NCBI GenBank assembly: GCA_965200095.1
Contig: OZ241350.1
Location: forward strand, 2,294,001-2,358,000
Source of the DNA: JANQOH01 sp965200095
GTDB lineage: Bacteria; Pseudomonadota; Alphaproteobacteria; UBA7887
Reading direction: 5' to 3'
DNA length: 64,000 nt
In this document: piece by piece, positions 32,651-41,366 of the stretch
Position numbering within the stretch: position 1 is the first letter of the stretch
Layout: each line of letters starts with the position of its first letter
Translations under genes and position numbers: made by a program
The notes under the pieces: model-generated
Database searches by the model: none
What the model saw: only the letters and a program-made list of their open reading frames with translations
Told to the model about the DNA's origin: nothing

Positions 32651-33757
32651 TCATTGCGTTGCCGGCGGCGCGTCGGGGCGACGGATCCAGCCGCCGCCGA
32701 GCACGCGCGGGCCATCGTAGAAAACCGCCGCCTGCCCCGGCGCGGCGGCGCGCACGGGCTCGTCGAAGGCGACGGCCGCGCGCCCGCCGCCGAGGCGTTC
32801 GATGGCCGCCGGCGCGCCGGCGTGGGCGGACCGCACGCGAACCGTGGCGCGCGGAAGCGGGTCGGCGAGCCAGTTCACCCCGGCGACAGTAATGCGCGCG
32901 CCGGCCAGCGCCGAGGCCGGCCCGACAATCACGGCGCGGCGCTCCGGGTCGAGGCGGAGCACATACAGGGGTTGCGCCGCCGCGACGCCGAGGCCGCGGC
33001 GCTGGCCGACGGTGAAGTTCACGATGCCGTCATGGGTTCCGACGCGCGCGCCGTCGGCCAGTTCGATGGGACCGGGTTCGAGGCTGCCGGGTCGCAGGCG
33101 TTCGATGAGCGCCGCATGGCCGCCCCGGGGCGCGAAACACAGGTCCTGGCTGTCGGGCTTGGCGGCGACGGGCAGGTCGAGGCGCGCGGCGGCGGCGCGG
33201 GTTTCCTCCTTCGTCATGCCGCCCAGCGGAAACCGCAGGAACGAAAGCTGCTCCGGCTCGGTGGCGAACAGGAAATAGCTCTGGTCGCGACGCCCGTCCG
33301 CGGCGCGGAGCAGTTCGGGGCCGCGCGGGCCGGCGCGGCGGCGGGCGTAATGGCCGGTGGCGAGCGCGGCGGCGCCGAGGTCGCGCGCGGCGTCGAGGAG
33401 ATCGGCAAACTTCACGCGCTGGTTGCAGCGCACGCACGGCACAGGCGTGAGGCCGCGGCGGTAGCTCTCCACGAAATCGTCGATCACTGCGGCGCGGAAG
33501 CGAGCCTCGTAGTCGAGCACATAGTGAGGGACGCCGAGGCGTTCGGCGACGCGGCGGGCGTCGTGGACATCCCTCCCCGCGCAGCATCCGCGGCCCGGCG
33601 CCTCGCTTCCGCTGTCGTAGAGCTGAAGGGTGAGGCCGACGACGTCGCAGCCGGCCTCCGCGAGCAGCGCGGCGACGACGGCGCTGTCCACGCCGCCCGA
33701 CATGGCGACGGCGATGCGCGCGTTCGCGCCCGGCAGATCGAGGTCCTCGGGGTGCAT
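32651..33757 (-). CDS. mnmA: tRNA-specific 2-thiouridylase
   Basis: MnmA (368 residues) adds sulfur to U34 of tRNA-Lys, -Glu and -Gln. The PP-loop SGGVDS is at residues 20–25, the first catalytic Cys is in PVPCVRCNQRVKF, and the second is in DSQDLCFAP. The tRNA-binding segments (LATGHYAR, GQRRGLGVA) are intact. I chose ATG 33757; an ATG 21 bases upstream is also possible. Cys residues for both persulfide steps are present, so it should be active. Confidence 0.94.
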   Translation of the reverse strand: MHPEDLDLPGANARIAVAMSGGVDSAVVAALLAEAGCDVVGLTLQLYDSGSEAPGRGCCAGRDVHDARRVAERLGVPHYVLDYEARFRAAVIDDFVESYRRGLTPVPCVRCNQRVKFADLLDAARDLGAAALATGHYARRRAGPRGPELLRAADGRRDQSYFLFATEPEQLSFLRFPLGGMTKEETRAAAARLDLPVAAKPDSQDLCFAPRGGHAALIERLRPGSLEPGPIELADGARVGTHDGIVNFTVGQRRGLGVAAAQPLYVLRLDPERRAVIVGPASALAGARITVAGVNWLADPLPRATVRVRSAHAGAPAAIERLGGGRAAVAFDEPVRAAAPGQAAVFYDGPRVLGGGWIRRPDAPPATQ

Positions 33758-33871
33758 GGCGTCACTATGGGGGCGCAACCGCCGGATTCAAGGCCGGCGC
33801 GGTTTCGGGTTCGCCGGACGCGAGAAGCGGATATAGTCGGCGCGGAATGCGAGGGAGGAGGCTTCCGGGGC

Positions 33872-34891
33872 ATGGCGGAGGACGGCGAAGGCAAGGTCAA
33901 CGGGCGCCGCCCGCGCGGGCTGATGGCGCGGGTCGCGCCGGGGGCGGGTCCGGTGTCCCCCGGCGTCGGCGAGGTTCCCGGGGCGGCCGCGCGGGCGGCC
34001 CGTTCGGTAACGGCGCTGCGCGCCGAGACGCCCCCGGACGCGCGAACGGCGTCGCTGCTGGGAACCGAACGCAGCGGCAGCGCAGTGCTTATCGACGATT
34101 CCGGCCTGGCGCTGACCATCGGCTATCTCATGCTGGAATGTCGCACGGTCGCGCTCGCCGACGCGGACGGCGACTGGACCGCGGCGACGTTCGTCGGCTA
34201 CGATTTCGAGACCGGCTTCGGCCTGGCGCGGGCGGACCGGCCGCTGGGAATCGGACCGATCGCCCTCGGCGACTCGTCGACCCTGGGCGAGGGCGACCGG
34301 GTGACGGCGGCGGGCGCGGGCAACGGCGACCGGGCGATGCTCGCCGAGGTGGCGTCGCGTCGCGGCTTCGCCGGATACTGGGAATATCTGCTGGAGGATG
34401 CGCTGTTCACGGCGCCGGCCTATCCCGACTGGAGCGGCGCGGCGCTCATCGGCGGCGGCGGGCGGCTGCTCGGCATCGGTTCGCTCCTGGTGGAGGATGC
34501 AGGGCCCGGCGGCAAGTCCCGCCAGGGCAACATGTTCGTGCCGATCGACCTGCTGGCGCCGATCCTCGACGAACTGGTGGAGAACGGGCGCGTGCGGCGG
34601 CCGTCCCGCCCGTGGCTGGGGATATTCACCACCGAGGCGCATGGCAGCCTGGTCGTGGCGCATACCGCCGACGACGGCCCGGCGGCGCAGGCCGGGATCG
34701 AACCGGGCGACATCATCGTGCGCGTCGCCAGGGAGCCGGTCGCCGATCTGGGCGACCTCTACCGGCGGATGTGGAGCGTCGGCCCGGCGGGAGCGACGAT
34801 CCCGCTCACCATCGTGCGCGGCGGCGCGGCGGTCGAACTGTCGGTGCGCTCGGCGGACCGCTACGCCCATTTCCGCACGCCGCGCGACTGA
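33872..34891 (+). CDS. HtrA-like protease homologue without catalytic His and Asp, with PDZ domain
   Basis: A 339-residue protein with a trypsin-like domain (about 60–235) and a C-terminal PDZ domain (about 245–330, with PAAQAGIEPGDIIVRVAREPV). Aligned by eye to DegP/DegQ, the segment normally LTNxHVV reads LTIGYLM, so His is Tyr, and the Asp of TDLAVL reads TGFGLA, so Asp is Gly. The Ser region (NPGNSGG in active enzymes) reads YPDWSGAAL and keeps a Ser. It should therefore not be an active protease. A scaffold, sensor or decoy role is inference. There is no signal peptide; the N-terminus is basic. Confidence 0.8.
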   Translation: MAEDGEGKVNGRRPRGLMARVAPGAGPVSPGVGEVPGAAARAARSVTALRAETPPDARTASLLGTERSGSAVLIDDSGLALTIGYLMLECRTVALADADGDWTAATFVGYDFETGFGLARADRPLGIGPIALGDSSTLGEGDRVTAAGAGNGDRAMLAEVASRRGFAGYWEYLLEDALFTAPAYPDWSGAALIGGGGRLLGIGSLLVEDAGPGGKSRQGNMFVPIDLLAPILDELVENGRVRRPSRPWLGIFTTEAHGSLVVAHTADDGPAAQAGIEPGDIIVRVAREPVADLGDLYRRMWSVGPAGATIPLTIVRGGAAVELSVRSADRYAHFRTPRD

Positions 34892-34935
34892 AGCGCCCGG
34901 AGGAGATCGAAACCGCGAAACCGAGGAGGAGCGCG

Positions 34936-35988
34936 ATGCGAGGCGTGGTATTCCCCGGCGACCGCAAGGTCGCGTTCGAGAATTTCGACGACCCGACCCC
35001 CGGCCCCGGCGAAGCGGTGCTGGAGATGAAGGCTTCGGGCATGTGCGGGTCGGACCTCAAATTCTACCGCGCAACCGCGAAAAGCGGCGGCCCGGCGGCG
35101 CTCGGTCTCGGCGAGCTCTCCGGCCCGGTAATCGCCGGCCACGAACCCTGCGGCGCGGTCGCGGCCCTCGGTCCCGGCGGCGACGACGCCGCGGTTGCGG
35201 TCGGCGACCGGGTCATGGTGCACCACTACAAGGGGTGCGGGCACTGCGCGCATTGCGGCACGGGCTGGTCGCAACTCTGCCGCGGCGGACCGGTCGTCTA
35301 CGGCGCGACGGGCCACGGCGGACATGCGCCCTACATGCTGGCGCCGGTCTCGACGCTCGTCCCCCTCCCCGAAGCGCTGTCGTTTTCGACCGGCGCGGCG
35401 ATCAGTTGCGGCACGGGCACCGCCTTCGGAGCGCTGGGGCGGCTCGAACTTTCGGGACGCGACACCATCGCGGTCTTCGGCCAGGGACCGGTGGGGCTGA
35501 GCGCGACCCAACTCGCGGCGGCAATGGGCGCGCGCGTCATCGCGCTCGACGTCGGCGCCGAACGCCGGGCGCTGGCGACGGAAATGGGAGCGGAATCGGC
35601 GGTGGACCCCGGCGCGGAAGACCCCGTCGAGGCGCTCCGCGAGCTGACGCGGGGCGACGGCGTGGACATGGCGCTCGATTGCAGCGGCGCGGCGGCGGCG
35701 CGCGAGGCGGCGGTGCGCTCGACCCGGGTCTGGGGCAAGGTGTGTTTCGTCGGCGAGGGCGGCGGCGTGACGCTCGACGTCAGCCGCGACGTGTTGCGCA
35801 AACAGCTGACGATCGTCGGGTCGTGGACGTTCAGCCGCTTCGGACAGGCCGAATGCGCGCGCTTCGTCGCCGAACGCGGGATCGACGTCGACGCGCTCTT
35901 CAGCCATCGCTACCGCCTCGACGAGGCGGAGGACGCCTACCGGCTGTTCGACACCCAGACGACGGGGAAAGGCGTCTTCCTGATGTAG
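34936..35988 (+). CDS. Zinc-dependent alcohol/polyol dehydrogenase (MDR)
   Basis: A 350-residue enzyme with catalytic-zinc ligands in GMCGSDL and GHEPCG and a partly retained structural-zinc loop (GCGHCAHCGTGWSQLC). The Rossmann motif is GQGPVGLSATQLA. The ATG at 34936 follows GGAGGA (34925–34930). It resembles sorbitol- and threonine-type dehydrogenases. Its neighbour, 28 bases downstream, encodes a D-tartrate dehydratase-like enzyme, so oxidation of a sugar or sugar acid is the likely role. Confidence 0.88.
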   Translation: MRGVVFPGDRKVAFENFDDPTPGPGEAVLEMKASGMCGSDLKFYRATAKSGGPAALGLGELSGPVIAGHEPCGAVAALGPGGDDAAVAVGDRVMVHHYKGCGHCAHCGTGWSQLCRGGPVVYGATGHGGHAPYMLAPVSTLVPLPEALSFSTGAAISCGTGTAFGALGRLELSGRDTIAVFGQGPVGLSATQLAAAMGARVIALDVGAERRALATEMGAESAVDPGAEDPVEALRELTRGDGVDMALDCSGAAAAREAAVRSTRVWGKVCFVGEGGGVTLDVSRDVLRKQLTIVGSWTFSRFGQAECARFVAERGIDVDALFSHRYRLDEAEDAYRLFDTQTTGKGVFLM

Positions 35989-36016
35989 CGCGCCCGCCGG
36001 AAAAGGCGGCGGGCCG

Positions 36017-37183
36017 ATGCGCATCGTCGAAATCCGCGAGGCGAAAGCCGCGCTGGGAGGCGGCATCCGCAACGCCGCGGTCGACTTCGCATCCATGACG
36101 ACGAGCGTCGTCGCGGCGGTGTCGGATGTCGTGCGGCGCGGGCGCCGGGTGACCGGCCTCGGTTTCGCCGCGCCCGGCCGCTATGCGCAAGGCGGGATTC
36201 TCCGCGAGCGGGCGATCCCGCGGGTGCTGGCGGCGGCGCCCGAAAGCCTGCTCGACGAAGACGGCGCGTTCTCCCCCGAAGCCGTATGGCGCGCGGCGAT
36301 GGCGAACGAGAAGCCCGGCGGCCACGGCGACCGCGCGGTGGCCCTGGCGGCGCTCGACGTGGCGATGTGGGACCTGGCGGGCAAACTCGCCGGGCGGCCG
36401 TTATGGTCGATGTTCGCCGAACGCGCGAACGGCGGCGCCGCGGACCGCCGCGTCGCCGTCTATCCCGGCGGCGGCTATTACGCGCCCGGCAAGGGGCCGG
36501 AGGCGCTGCGCGACGAGATACGCGGCTATCTCGACACGGGCTATCGCACGGCGAAGATAAAGATCGGCGGCGCGCCGCCGGCGGAGGATTTGCGGCGGGT
36601 GGAGACCGCCGTCCGGACGGTCGGCGACGGCGCGCGGGTAGCGGTCGACGCCAACGGCGCGCTGGACCGGACGCGGGCGCTGGCTTATGCGGAGGCGCTG
36701 GCGCCGTTCGGCCTCATGTGGTTCGAGGAGCCGTCGGACCCGCTCGACTATGCGCTCTATGCGGAACTCGCGCAGGCCTACGCGCCGCCGCTGGCGACCG
36801 GCGAATGTCTGATGTCGCTCGCGGACGCGCGCAATCTCGCGCGCTACGCGGGCCTGCGCCCGGACCGCGACCGCCTTCAGGTGGACCCGGCGCTGTGCTA
36901 CGGGCCGACCGAATATCTGCGTATCGTGGCGATGTTCGACGCGCATGGCTGGCCGCGGCCGCGCCACTCGCCGCATGGCGGCCACCAGATCGGCCTGGCG
37001 CTTGCCGCCGGTCTGCAACTGGGCGGGTGCGAGTCGTATCCGGGCGTGTTTCAGCCCTTCGGGGGATTCGCCGACGATACGCCCGTGGAGGACGGCGCAG
37101 TCCGCGTATCCGACGCGCCGGGGCTGGGGATCGAGCGCAAGGCGGCGCTCCATGCGCGGCTGCGGGACTTGCTGGCGTTGTGA
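36017..37183 (+). CDS. tarD: D-tartrate dehydratase-like enolase-superfamily protein
   Basis: A 388-residue mandelate-racemase/enolase-superfamily enzyme that strongly resembles D-(−)-tartrate dehydratase: IRNAAVDFASMTTSVVAAV at the start, NEKPGGHG, AVYPGGGYYAPGK, the base Lys in AKIKIGGAP, metal ligands in VDANG, FEEPSDPLDY and TGECL, and the general-acid/base His in SPHGGHQIG. The reaction would convert D-tartrate to oxaloacetate and water. It is co-directional with the upstream dehydrogenase and ends 16 bases from the convergent dehydratase gene. Specificity within the sugar-acid dehydratases is by resemblance. Confidence 0.85.
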   Translation: MRIVEIREAKAALGGGIRNAAVDFASMTTSVVAAVSDVVRRGRRVTGLGFAAPGRYAQGGILRERAIPRVLAAAPESLLDEDGAFSPEAVWRAAMANEKPGGHGDRAVALAALDVAMWDLAGKLAGRPLWSMFAERANGGAADRRVAVYPGGGYYAPGKGPEALRDEIRGYLDTGYRTAKIKIGGAPPAEDLRRVETAVRTVGDGARVAVDANGALDRTRALAYAEALAPFGLMWFEEPSDPLDYALYAELAQAYAPPLATGECLMSLADARNLARYAGLRPDRDRLQVDPALCYGPTEYLRIVAMFDAHGWPRPRHSPHGGHQIGLALAAGLQLGGCESYPGVFQPFGGFADDTPVEDGAVRVSDAPGLGIERKAALHARLRDLLAL

Positions 37184-37199
37184 CGGCGGAGGGCCGGGC

Positions 37200-38933
37200 C
37201 TACGGGACCGTCGCCGTCGCCGGGGGCTTGAGGAAAGCGAGGTCGCAGCCCCTGTCGGCCTGCTCCACCTCCCGCAGATAAAGGTTCAGCCAGCCGCGTT
37301 CGGCCCCCGGATGCGGGGGCGGCGGGGTCCAGGCGGCGCGACGCGCGGCAAGGTCCGGTTCGTCCACAAGAACCTCGAGACGGCGCGCGGCGGCGTCGAG
37401 GCGGATCCGATCCCCCGTCTCGACCAGGGCGAGCGGGCCGCCGACCGCCGCTTCGGGCGCAACATGCAGGACGACGGCGCCGAACGCCGTGCCGCTCATG
37501 CGCGCATCGGATATGCGCACCATGTCCTTCACGCCCCGGCGGGCGAGTTTGCGGGGGATCGGGATATATCCCGCTTCCGGCATTCCGGGCGCTCCCTTCG
37601 GTCCGGCGTTGCGCAGCACCAGCACGTCGTCGGGGGCGACATCGAGGGCGGGCGAATCGACGCGCGCGGCCATGTCCTCCAGACTGTCGAACACGACCGC
37701 CCTGCCCTCGTGCGCCAGCAGTTCCGGCGTCGCCGCCGACTGCTTCACGATGGCGCCGTCGGGCGCGAGGTTGCCGCGCAGCACCGCGAGGCCGCCTTCG
37801 GCATAAAGCGGGTCGTCGCGCGGGCGCACCACGCCTTGCGGCCAGGGCGCCGGCATGGCGTCGAGCTCCTCGCCAAGGCGGCGGCCGGTAACCGTCAGAC
37901 AATCGAGATCGAGCAGCGGCGCGAGTTCGCGCAGGATCGGCGCAAGGCCGCCGGCCTTGAACAGGTCCTCCATATAGTGCGCGCCGGAGGGCTTGAGGTC
38001 GACGAGGACCGGGGTCTCGCGGCTCATGGCGTCGAAGCGGTCGAGGTCGAGGGCGACGCCGCAGCGCCCGGCGACCGCCGCAAGATGGACAAGGCCATTG
38101 GTCGAACCGCCGGTGGCGAGCAGCACGCGCAGCGCGTTCGCGAACGCCGCCGGGGTCATGATCCGGTCGGGCGCGAGGCCCTCGGCGGCGAGCGCCACGG
38201 CGCGCGCGCCGGTGCGTTCGGCGATGCGCAGGCGTTCGGCGTGAACCGCGGGAACGGCGGCGCCCCCCGGCAACATCATGCCCAGCGCCTCGCAAGCGAG
38301 CGCCATGGTGCTGGCGGTGCCCATCACCATGCAGGTGCCGGCGGTCGTGGAGAGTTCGCGCCCTGCCTCGGCGATCTGCGCCTCGTCGAGCTCGCCGGCG
38401 CGAAAGCGCCCCCATTGCCGGCGGCAATCGGTGCAGGCGCCGAGGCGTTCGCCGCGCCAGCTGCCGGTCGTCATCGGCCCGGTGACGAGTTGAATGGCGG
38501 GCCGGTTTGCGCTCGCCGCCGCCATCAGCTGCGCGGGCACGGTCTTGTCGCACCCGCCGACGAGCACCGCCGCATCCATCGGCTGGGCGCGGATCATCTC
38601 CTCGGTGTCGATCGCCATGAGGTTGCGGAACAACATGCTGGTGGGCGCAAGCCACGGCTCGCCGAGCGAGACGGTGGGAAACGGGACCGGCAGCCCGCCG
38701 GCCATGAGCACGCCGCGGCTGACCGCGGCGACGAGTTCCGGAACGGCGCGATGGCAGTTGTTGAAGCCGCTCGCAGTGTCGGCGATGCCGACCACTGGCC
38801 GGTCGAGCGCCGCGTCCGACAGCCCCGTCGACGCGGCGAAACTGCGGCGCAGGAACCACGCGAAGCCGGAATCGCCGTAATGGGTCAATCCGCGCCGCAG
38901 GCCGCGCGCGGCATCCTTTTCGTCGCGGATCAC
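37200..38933 (-). CDS. IlvD/Edd family sugar-acid dehydratase
   Basis: A 577-residue iron–sulfur dehydratase. The three Cys ligands are in NNCHRAVPEL, GGCDKTVPAQ and ACEALGMMLPG, and the metal/Lys loop is in GDKT-like and SRxT-like positions. The C-terminal ISDARMSGTAFG is the conserved substrate loop. Its length and extra GACTDCRRQWG segment match L-arabonate/pentonate dehydratases more than IlvD itself, so a sugar acid is the likely substrate. Its ATG overlaps the stop of the upstream small gene in ATGA. It is convergent with the D-tartrate dehydratase gene. Confidence 0.87.
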   Translation of the reverse strand: MIRDEKDAARGLRRGLTHYGDSGFAWFLRRSFAASTGLSDAALDRPVVGIADTASGFNNCHRAVPELVAAVSRGVLMAGGLPVPFPTVSLGEPWLAPTSMLFRNLMAIDTEEMIRAQPMDAAVLVGGCDKTVPAQLMAAASANRPAIQLVTGPMTTGSWRGERLGACTDCRRQWGRFRAGELDEAQIAEAGRELSTTAGTCMVMGTASTMALACEALGMMLPGGAAVPAVHAERLRIAERTGARAVALAAEGLAPDRIMTPAAFANALRVLLATGGSTNGLVHLAAVAGRCGVALDLDRFDAMSRETPVLVDLKPSGAHYMEDLFKAGGLAPILRELAPLLDLDCLTVTGRRLGEELDAMPAPWPQGVVRPRDDPLYAEGGLAVLRGNLAPDGAIVKQSAATPELLAHEGRAVVFDSLEDMAARVDSPALDVAPDDVLVLRNAGPKGAPGMPEAGYIPIPRKLARRGVKDMVRISDARMSGTAFGAVVLHVAPEAAVGGPLALVETGDRIRLDAAARRLEVLVDEPDLAARRAAWTPPPPHPGAERGWLNLYLREVEQADRGCDLAFLKPPATATVP

Positions 38934-39484
38934 GACGGAAATTCCTTCCCGGCCTCCGCCACGATCCTCCTGATTTCCCGAACCGCTTCGAGCGCCTGCG
39001 ATTGCGATATGTGCGGCTTCAGCTCTGTCACGCCCCGGGCCATATCGTCATCGCCGGGCGACGCATCCTGTGGCGCCTTTTCCAGGACGTACAACGCCGT
39101 TGCGGCGCGTTCGAGATACGAAACGTCCTTCCCGCCGAGGCGTCTCGACACGAAATCCATAGAGCTCCTGTATTTCGCCAATGTCTTGGGGTAGAGCCCT
39201 TGTACATACTCGCTCCGTTTTGTCGGAATGAACCGGGATCCGTATGGTCGATGTGCTTCCAGGGTTGCGAAACCGTCTGCCCGCAAAGCCGTGAGATCGG
39301 CCCGGAGGTCGAACGAGAACGGCCCATGTTTATACAGGATGAATTCGTAGCCCATATGAAGGCCGGTAAGCGTTTGCAAGAAATACGCCGCCTTTTGGAT
39401 ATGGGTTTCGCCGCACCAACTCCCCCGATCCCGCAACGAGCATATCAAGCAAGTCAGTAAGGCCGCCTTACGCATTCTGCTCAT
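38930..39484 (-). CDS. SocA/Panacea- or YwgA-like protein of unknown function
   Basis: A 184-residue helical protein. The N-terminal half, with ETHIQKAAYFLQ, an aromatic FILYKHGPFSFDLRADL and LRADGFATL, follows the pattern 'QK..YFL … Y.HGP.S..L …L' of the YwgA/Panacea (SocA-type, DUF4065-like) group, some members of which neutralise toxins. That is a resemblance by eye only. ATG 39484 is chosen for its upstream GAGG. The stop overlaps the start of the sugar-acid dehydratase gene (ATGA), an unexpected partner; codon use is less G+C rich than the dehydratase. I see no toxin gene nearby. Confidence 0.65.
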   Translation of the reverse strand: MSRMRKAALLTCLICSLRDRGSWCGETHIQKAAYFLQTLTGLHMGYEFILYKHGPFSFDLRADLTALRADGFATLEAHRPYGSRFIPTKRSEYVQGLYPKTLAKYRSSMDFVSRRLGGKDVSYLERAATALYVLEKAPQDASPGDDDMARGVTELKPHISQSQALEAVREIRRIVAEAGKEFPS

Positions 39485-39519
39485 CGTCGCCCTCATCCTG
39501 CGAATTCAGGCGCGCCGGA

Positions 39520-40512
39520 TCACAAGGGGAGAAGCGACGCCACGAGGGGCAGGCCGGATGCGACGAGGGTCCAGCGCGCGTCGGCGCTTACGCGCCAGAC
39601 CTCTCCTATGTCGGTTCCGACCACGACTCCGCCGGGCGCTTCGGGATCGGGCGCCAGGCCGTGGAAGTTCGCCGCCGAAGGGCTGTGCGCCGCATCGCAA
39701 AGCGAACGCCAGTTCTCGCCGCCGTCCTCGGAGCGGAAGATCATCGCGCCCGCGCCGCCGGCGTTGTGCGCATGGGCGAAGGCCGACGGCGCGCTGCCCA
39801 CCGTAATCCCGTAAGGCGGGCGCGGGTCGATGCACATCGGACGCGAATAACGCGGCTCAACCCCATGCCAGACATAGCGCCAGCTCGCGCCGCGGTCGTC
39901 GGAACGGAAGACCCCCGCATTGCCCTCGACGCGCGGCGCCTCGCCATGAACCCGGCCGTAGCCCGTCGATGCGAAGAGCACCTCCGGCCGTTCCGGATGG
40001 GCAAAGATCATGTGCAGGTCGGGGTTGCCGCCGGGGAGACCGAGGGTCCAGGTTTCGCCGCCGTCGTCGCTGCTCATTACGCCGCCGACCTCGATGCCGA
40101 GGCGGATACGGCGCGGGTCCTCGCGGTCGATCGCCAGCGCGCGGGCGCGCGGCTGCGCTGGCGGCGTCACCGGCAGACACCACTCCCCGGCGCCCGGGAA
40201 GCCGGCGACAGCCGGACACTCGCGCCACGTCGCGCCGTTATCGTCGCTGCGGAACAAAGCCGCGGGCTGCGTCGCGGCATAAACGGTCGCCCCGCCGGCG
40301 CCGCGTATCTGCCACACTTCGCGGTCGGCAAGACCGGCGCAGCGCCACGCGGCGCCATCGTCATCGGACACGAACAGCCCTTCGTCCGAGCCCGCGAACA
40401 GACGGTCGCCGATGCGGACGAGATCGCGCACGCAGCGGCTTTCGAGCACCCGGCGCGCGCCGTCGGAGCCGACGGCGAACACGCCGCCGTCGGTTCCCGC
40501 GAGAACGGTCAT
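39520..40512 (-). CDS. BNR/Asp-box repeat beta-propeller protein
   Basis: A 330-residue protein with several sialidase-type Asp-box repeats: SDDDGAAWRC, SDDNGATWREC, SDDGGETWTLG, SDDRGASWRYV and SEDGGENWRSL. These mark blades of a six-bladed beta-propeller. There is no signal peptide and no evident catalytic residues of sialidases, so it is more likely a binding scaffold or an uncharacterised hydrolase. Its ATG overlaps the stop of the methyltransferase gene in ATGA, and it is last in a run of five co-directional genes. Confidence 0.8.
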   Translation of the reverse strand: MTVLAGTDGGVFAVGSDGARRVLESRCVRDLVRIGDRLFAGSDEGLFVSDDDGAAWRCAGLADREVWQIRGAGGATVYAATQPAALFRSDDNGATWRECPAVAGFPGAGEWCLPVTPPAQPRARALAIDREDPRRIRLGIEVGGVMSSDDGGETWTLGLPGGNPDLHMIFAHPERPEVLFASTGYGRVHGEAPRVEGNAGVFRSDDRGASWRYVWHGVEPRYSRPMCIDPRPPYGITVGSAPSAFAHAHNAGGAGAMIFRSEDGGENWRSLCDAAHSPSAANFHGLAPDPEAPGGVVVGTDIGEVWRVSADARWTLVASGLPLVASLLPL

Positions 40513-41351
40513 CGTCCCTCTCCTCCCCCGTCCGCCCGCCGGGCGAACGCGGTGTAGTAGGTGCAGGAAGCGAAGAAGCGGCCGGCCGACATCGCTTCCC
40601 GCTGCGCCATGAGCCAGGCCTCCACCTCCGGCGCGGGGGCAAAGCCGGCCTCGGCGACCAGCGGCGCGTAAGTCTCCGCCATGCTGCGGAAATAGCTGCC
40701 GTCGCCGATCTCGCTGACGGCGTCGGCGCGGATATCCTCGAGCGTCAGTCCGGCGTCGGCAAGGAGCCCCGGAAGGCCGCGCATTATCACCGGGTTGCTG
40801 AAGGTCGCGCGGGCCAGCGCCCAGTCGAGGCGCCGCCCCGCCTCGACATCGTGGAACGCAAAGGTCAGCGACGCATAGTCGCCGTCGAAGACGACCAGCC
40901 GGCCGTCGGGCTTCAGCGCCTTCCGCGCCTCCGCGAGGACCGCCGCCGGGTCGGCGACATGGCTGATCAGGGTATGGGCGACAACGGCGTCGAAACGCCG
41001 GTCGCCGAGGGACAGGGCCTGAGCGTCGCCGACCTCGAACTCGAGGCCGGAAAGCCCCTCGTCCGCCGCGAAACGCCGCGCCGCGTCGATAAACGCCGGA
41101 CTCCGGTCGATACCGAGAACCCGCACCCCGCCGCCGCGGCGGGCAAAGGCGCGCGCGATCGCGCCGGCGCCGCAACCGACATCGAGAACGCACGCGCCGT
41201 CCGCCAGGTCGAGTCGCGTTGCGTAGTTGTCGAACAGGCGGGTGAACACGCGGTCCCTTCCCCGGCTTTCGAGACGCGCGATCAGGCGTTCGACAGTGTC
41301 GGCGTCGAGAGTGTCGGAAAAGCGGTGCGGGTCGCGCGCGCCGGGCGGCAT
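40509..41351 (-). CDS. SAM-dependent small-molecule methyltransferase
   Basis: A 280-residue class I methyltransferase. Motif I is VLDVGCGAGAIARAFA, followed by the acidic ribose-binding D in LGIDRSPAFI, and motif II region VGDAQALSLGDRRFDAVVAHTLI. It belongs to the UbiE/Methyltransf_11 group; substrate unknown. It overlaps the beta-propeller gene by 4 bases and follows the amidohydrolase gene by 15 bases, so the products are probably used together. Confidence 0.85.
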   Translation of the reverse strand: MPPGARDPHRFSDTLDADTVERLIARLESRGRDRVFTRLFDNYATRLDLADGACVLDVGCGAGAIARAFARRGGGVRVLGIDRSPAFIDAARRFAADEGLSGLEFEVGDAQALSLGDRRFDAVVAHTLISHVADPAAVLAEARKALKPDGRLVVFDGDYASLTFAFHDVEAGRRLDWALARATFSNPVIMRGLPGLLADAGLTLEDIRADAVSEIGDGSYFRSMAETYAPLVAEAGFAPAPEVEAWLMAQREAMSAGRFFASCTYYTAFARRADGGGEGR

Positions 41352-41366
41352 GGGACGAAGCCGCGG

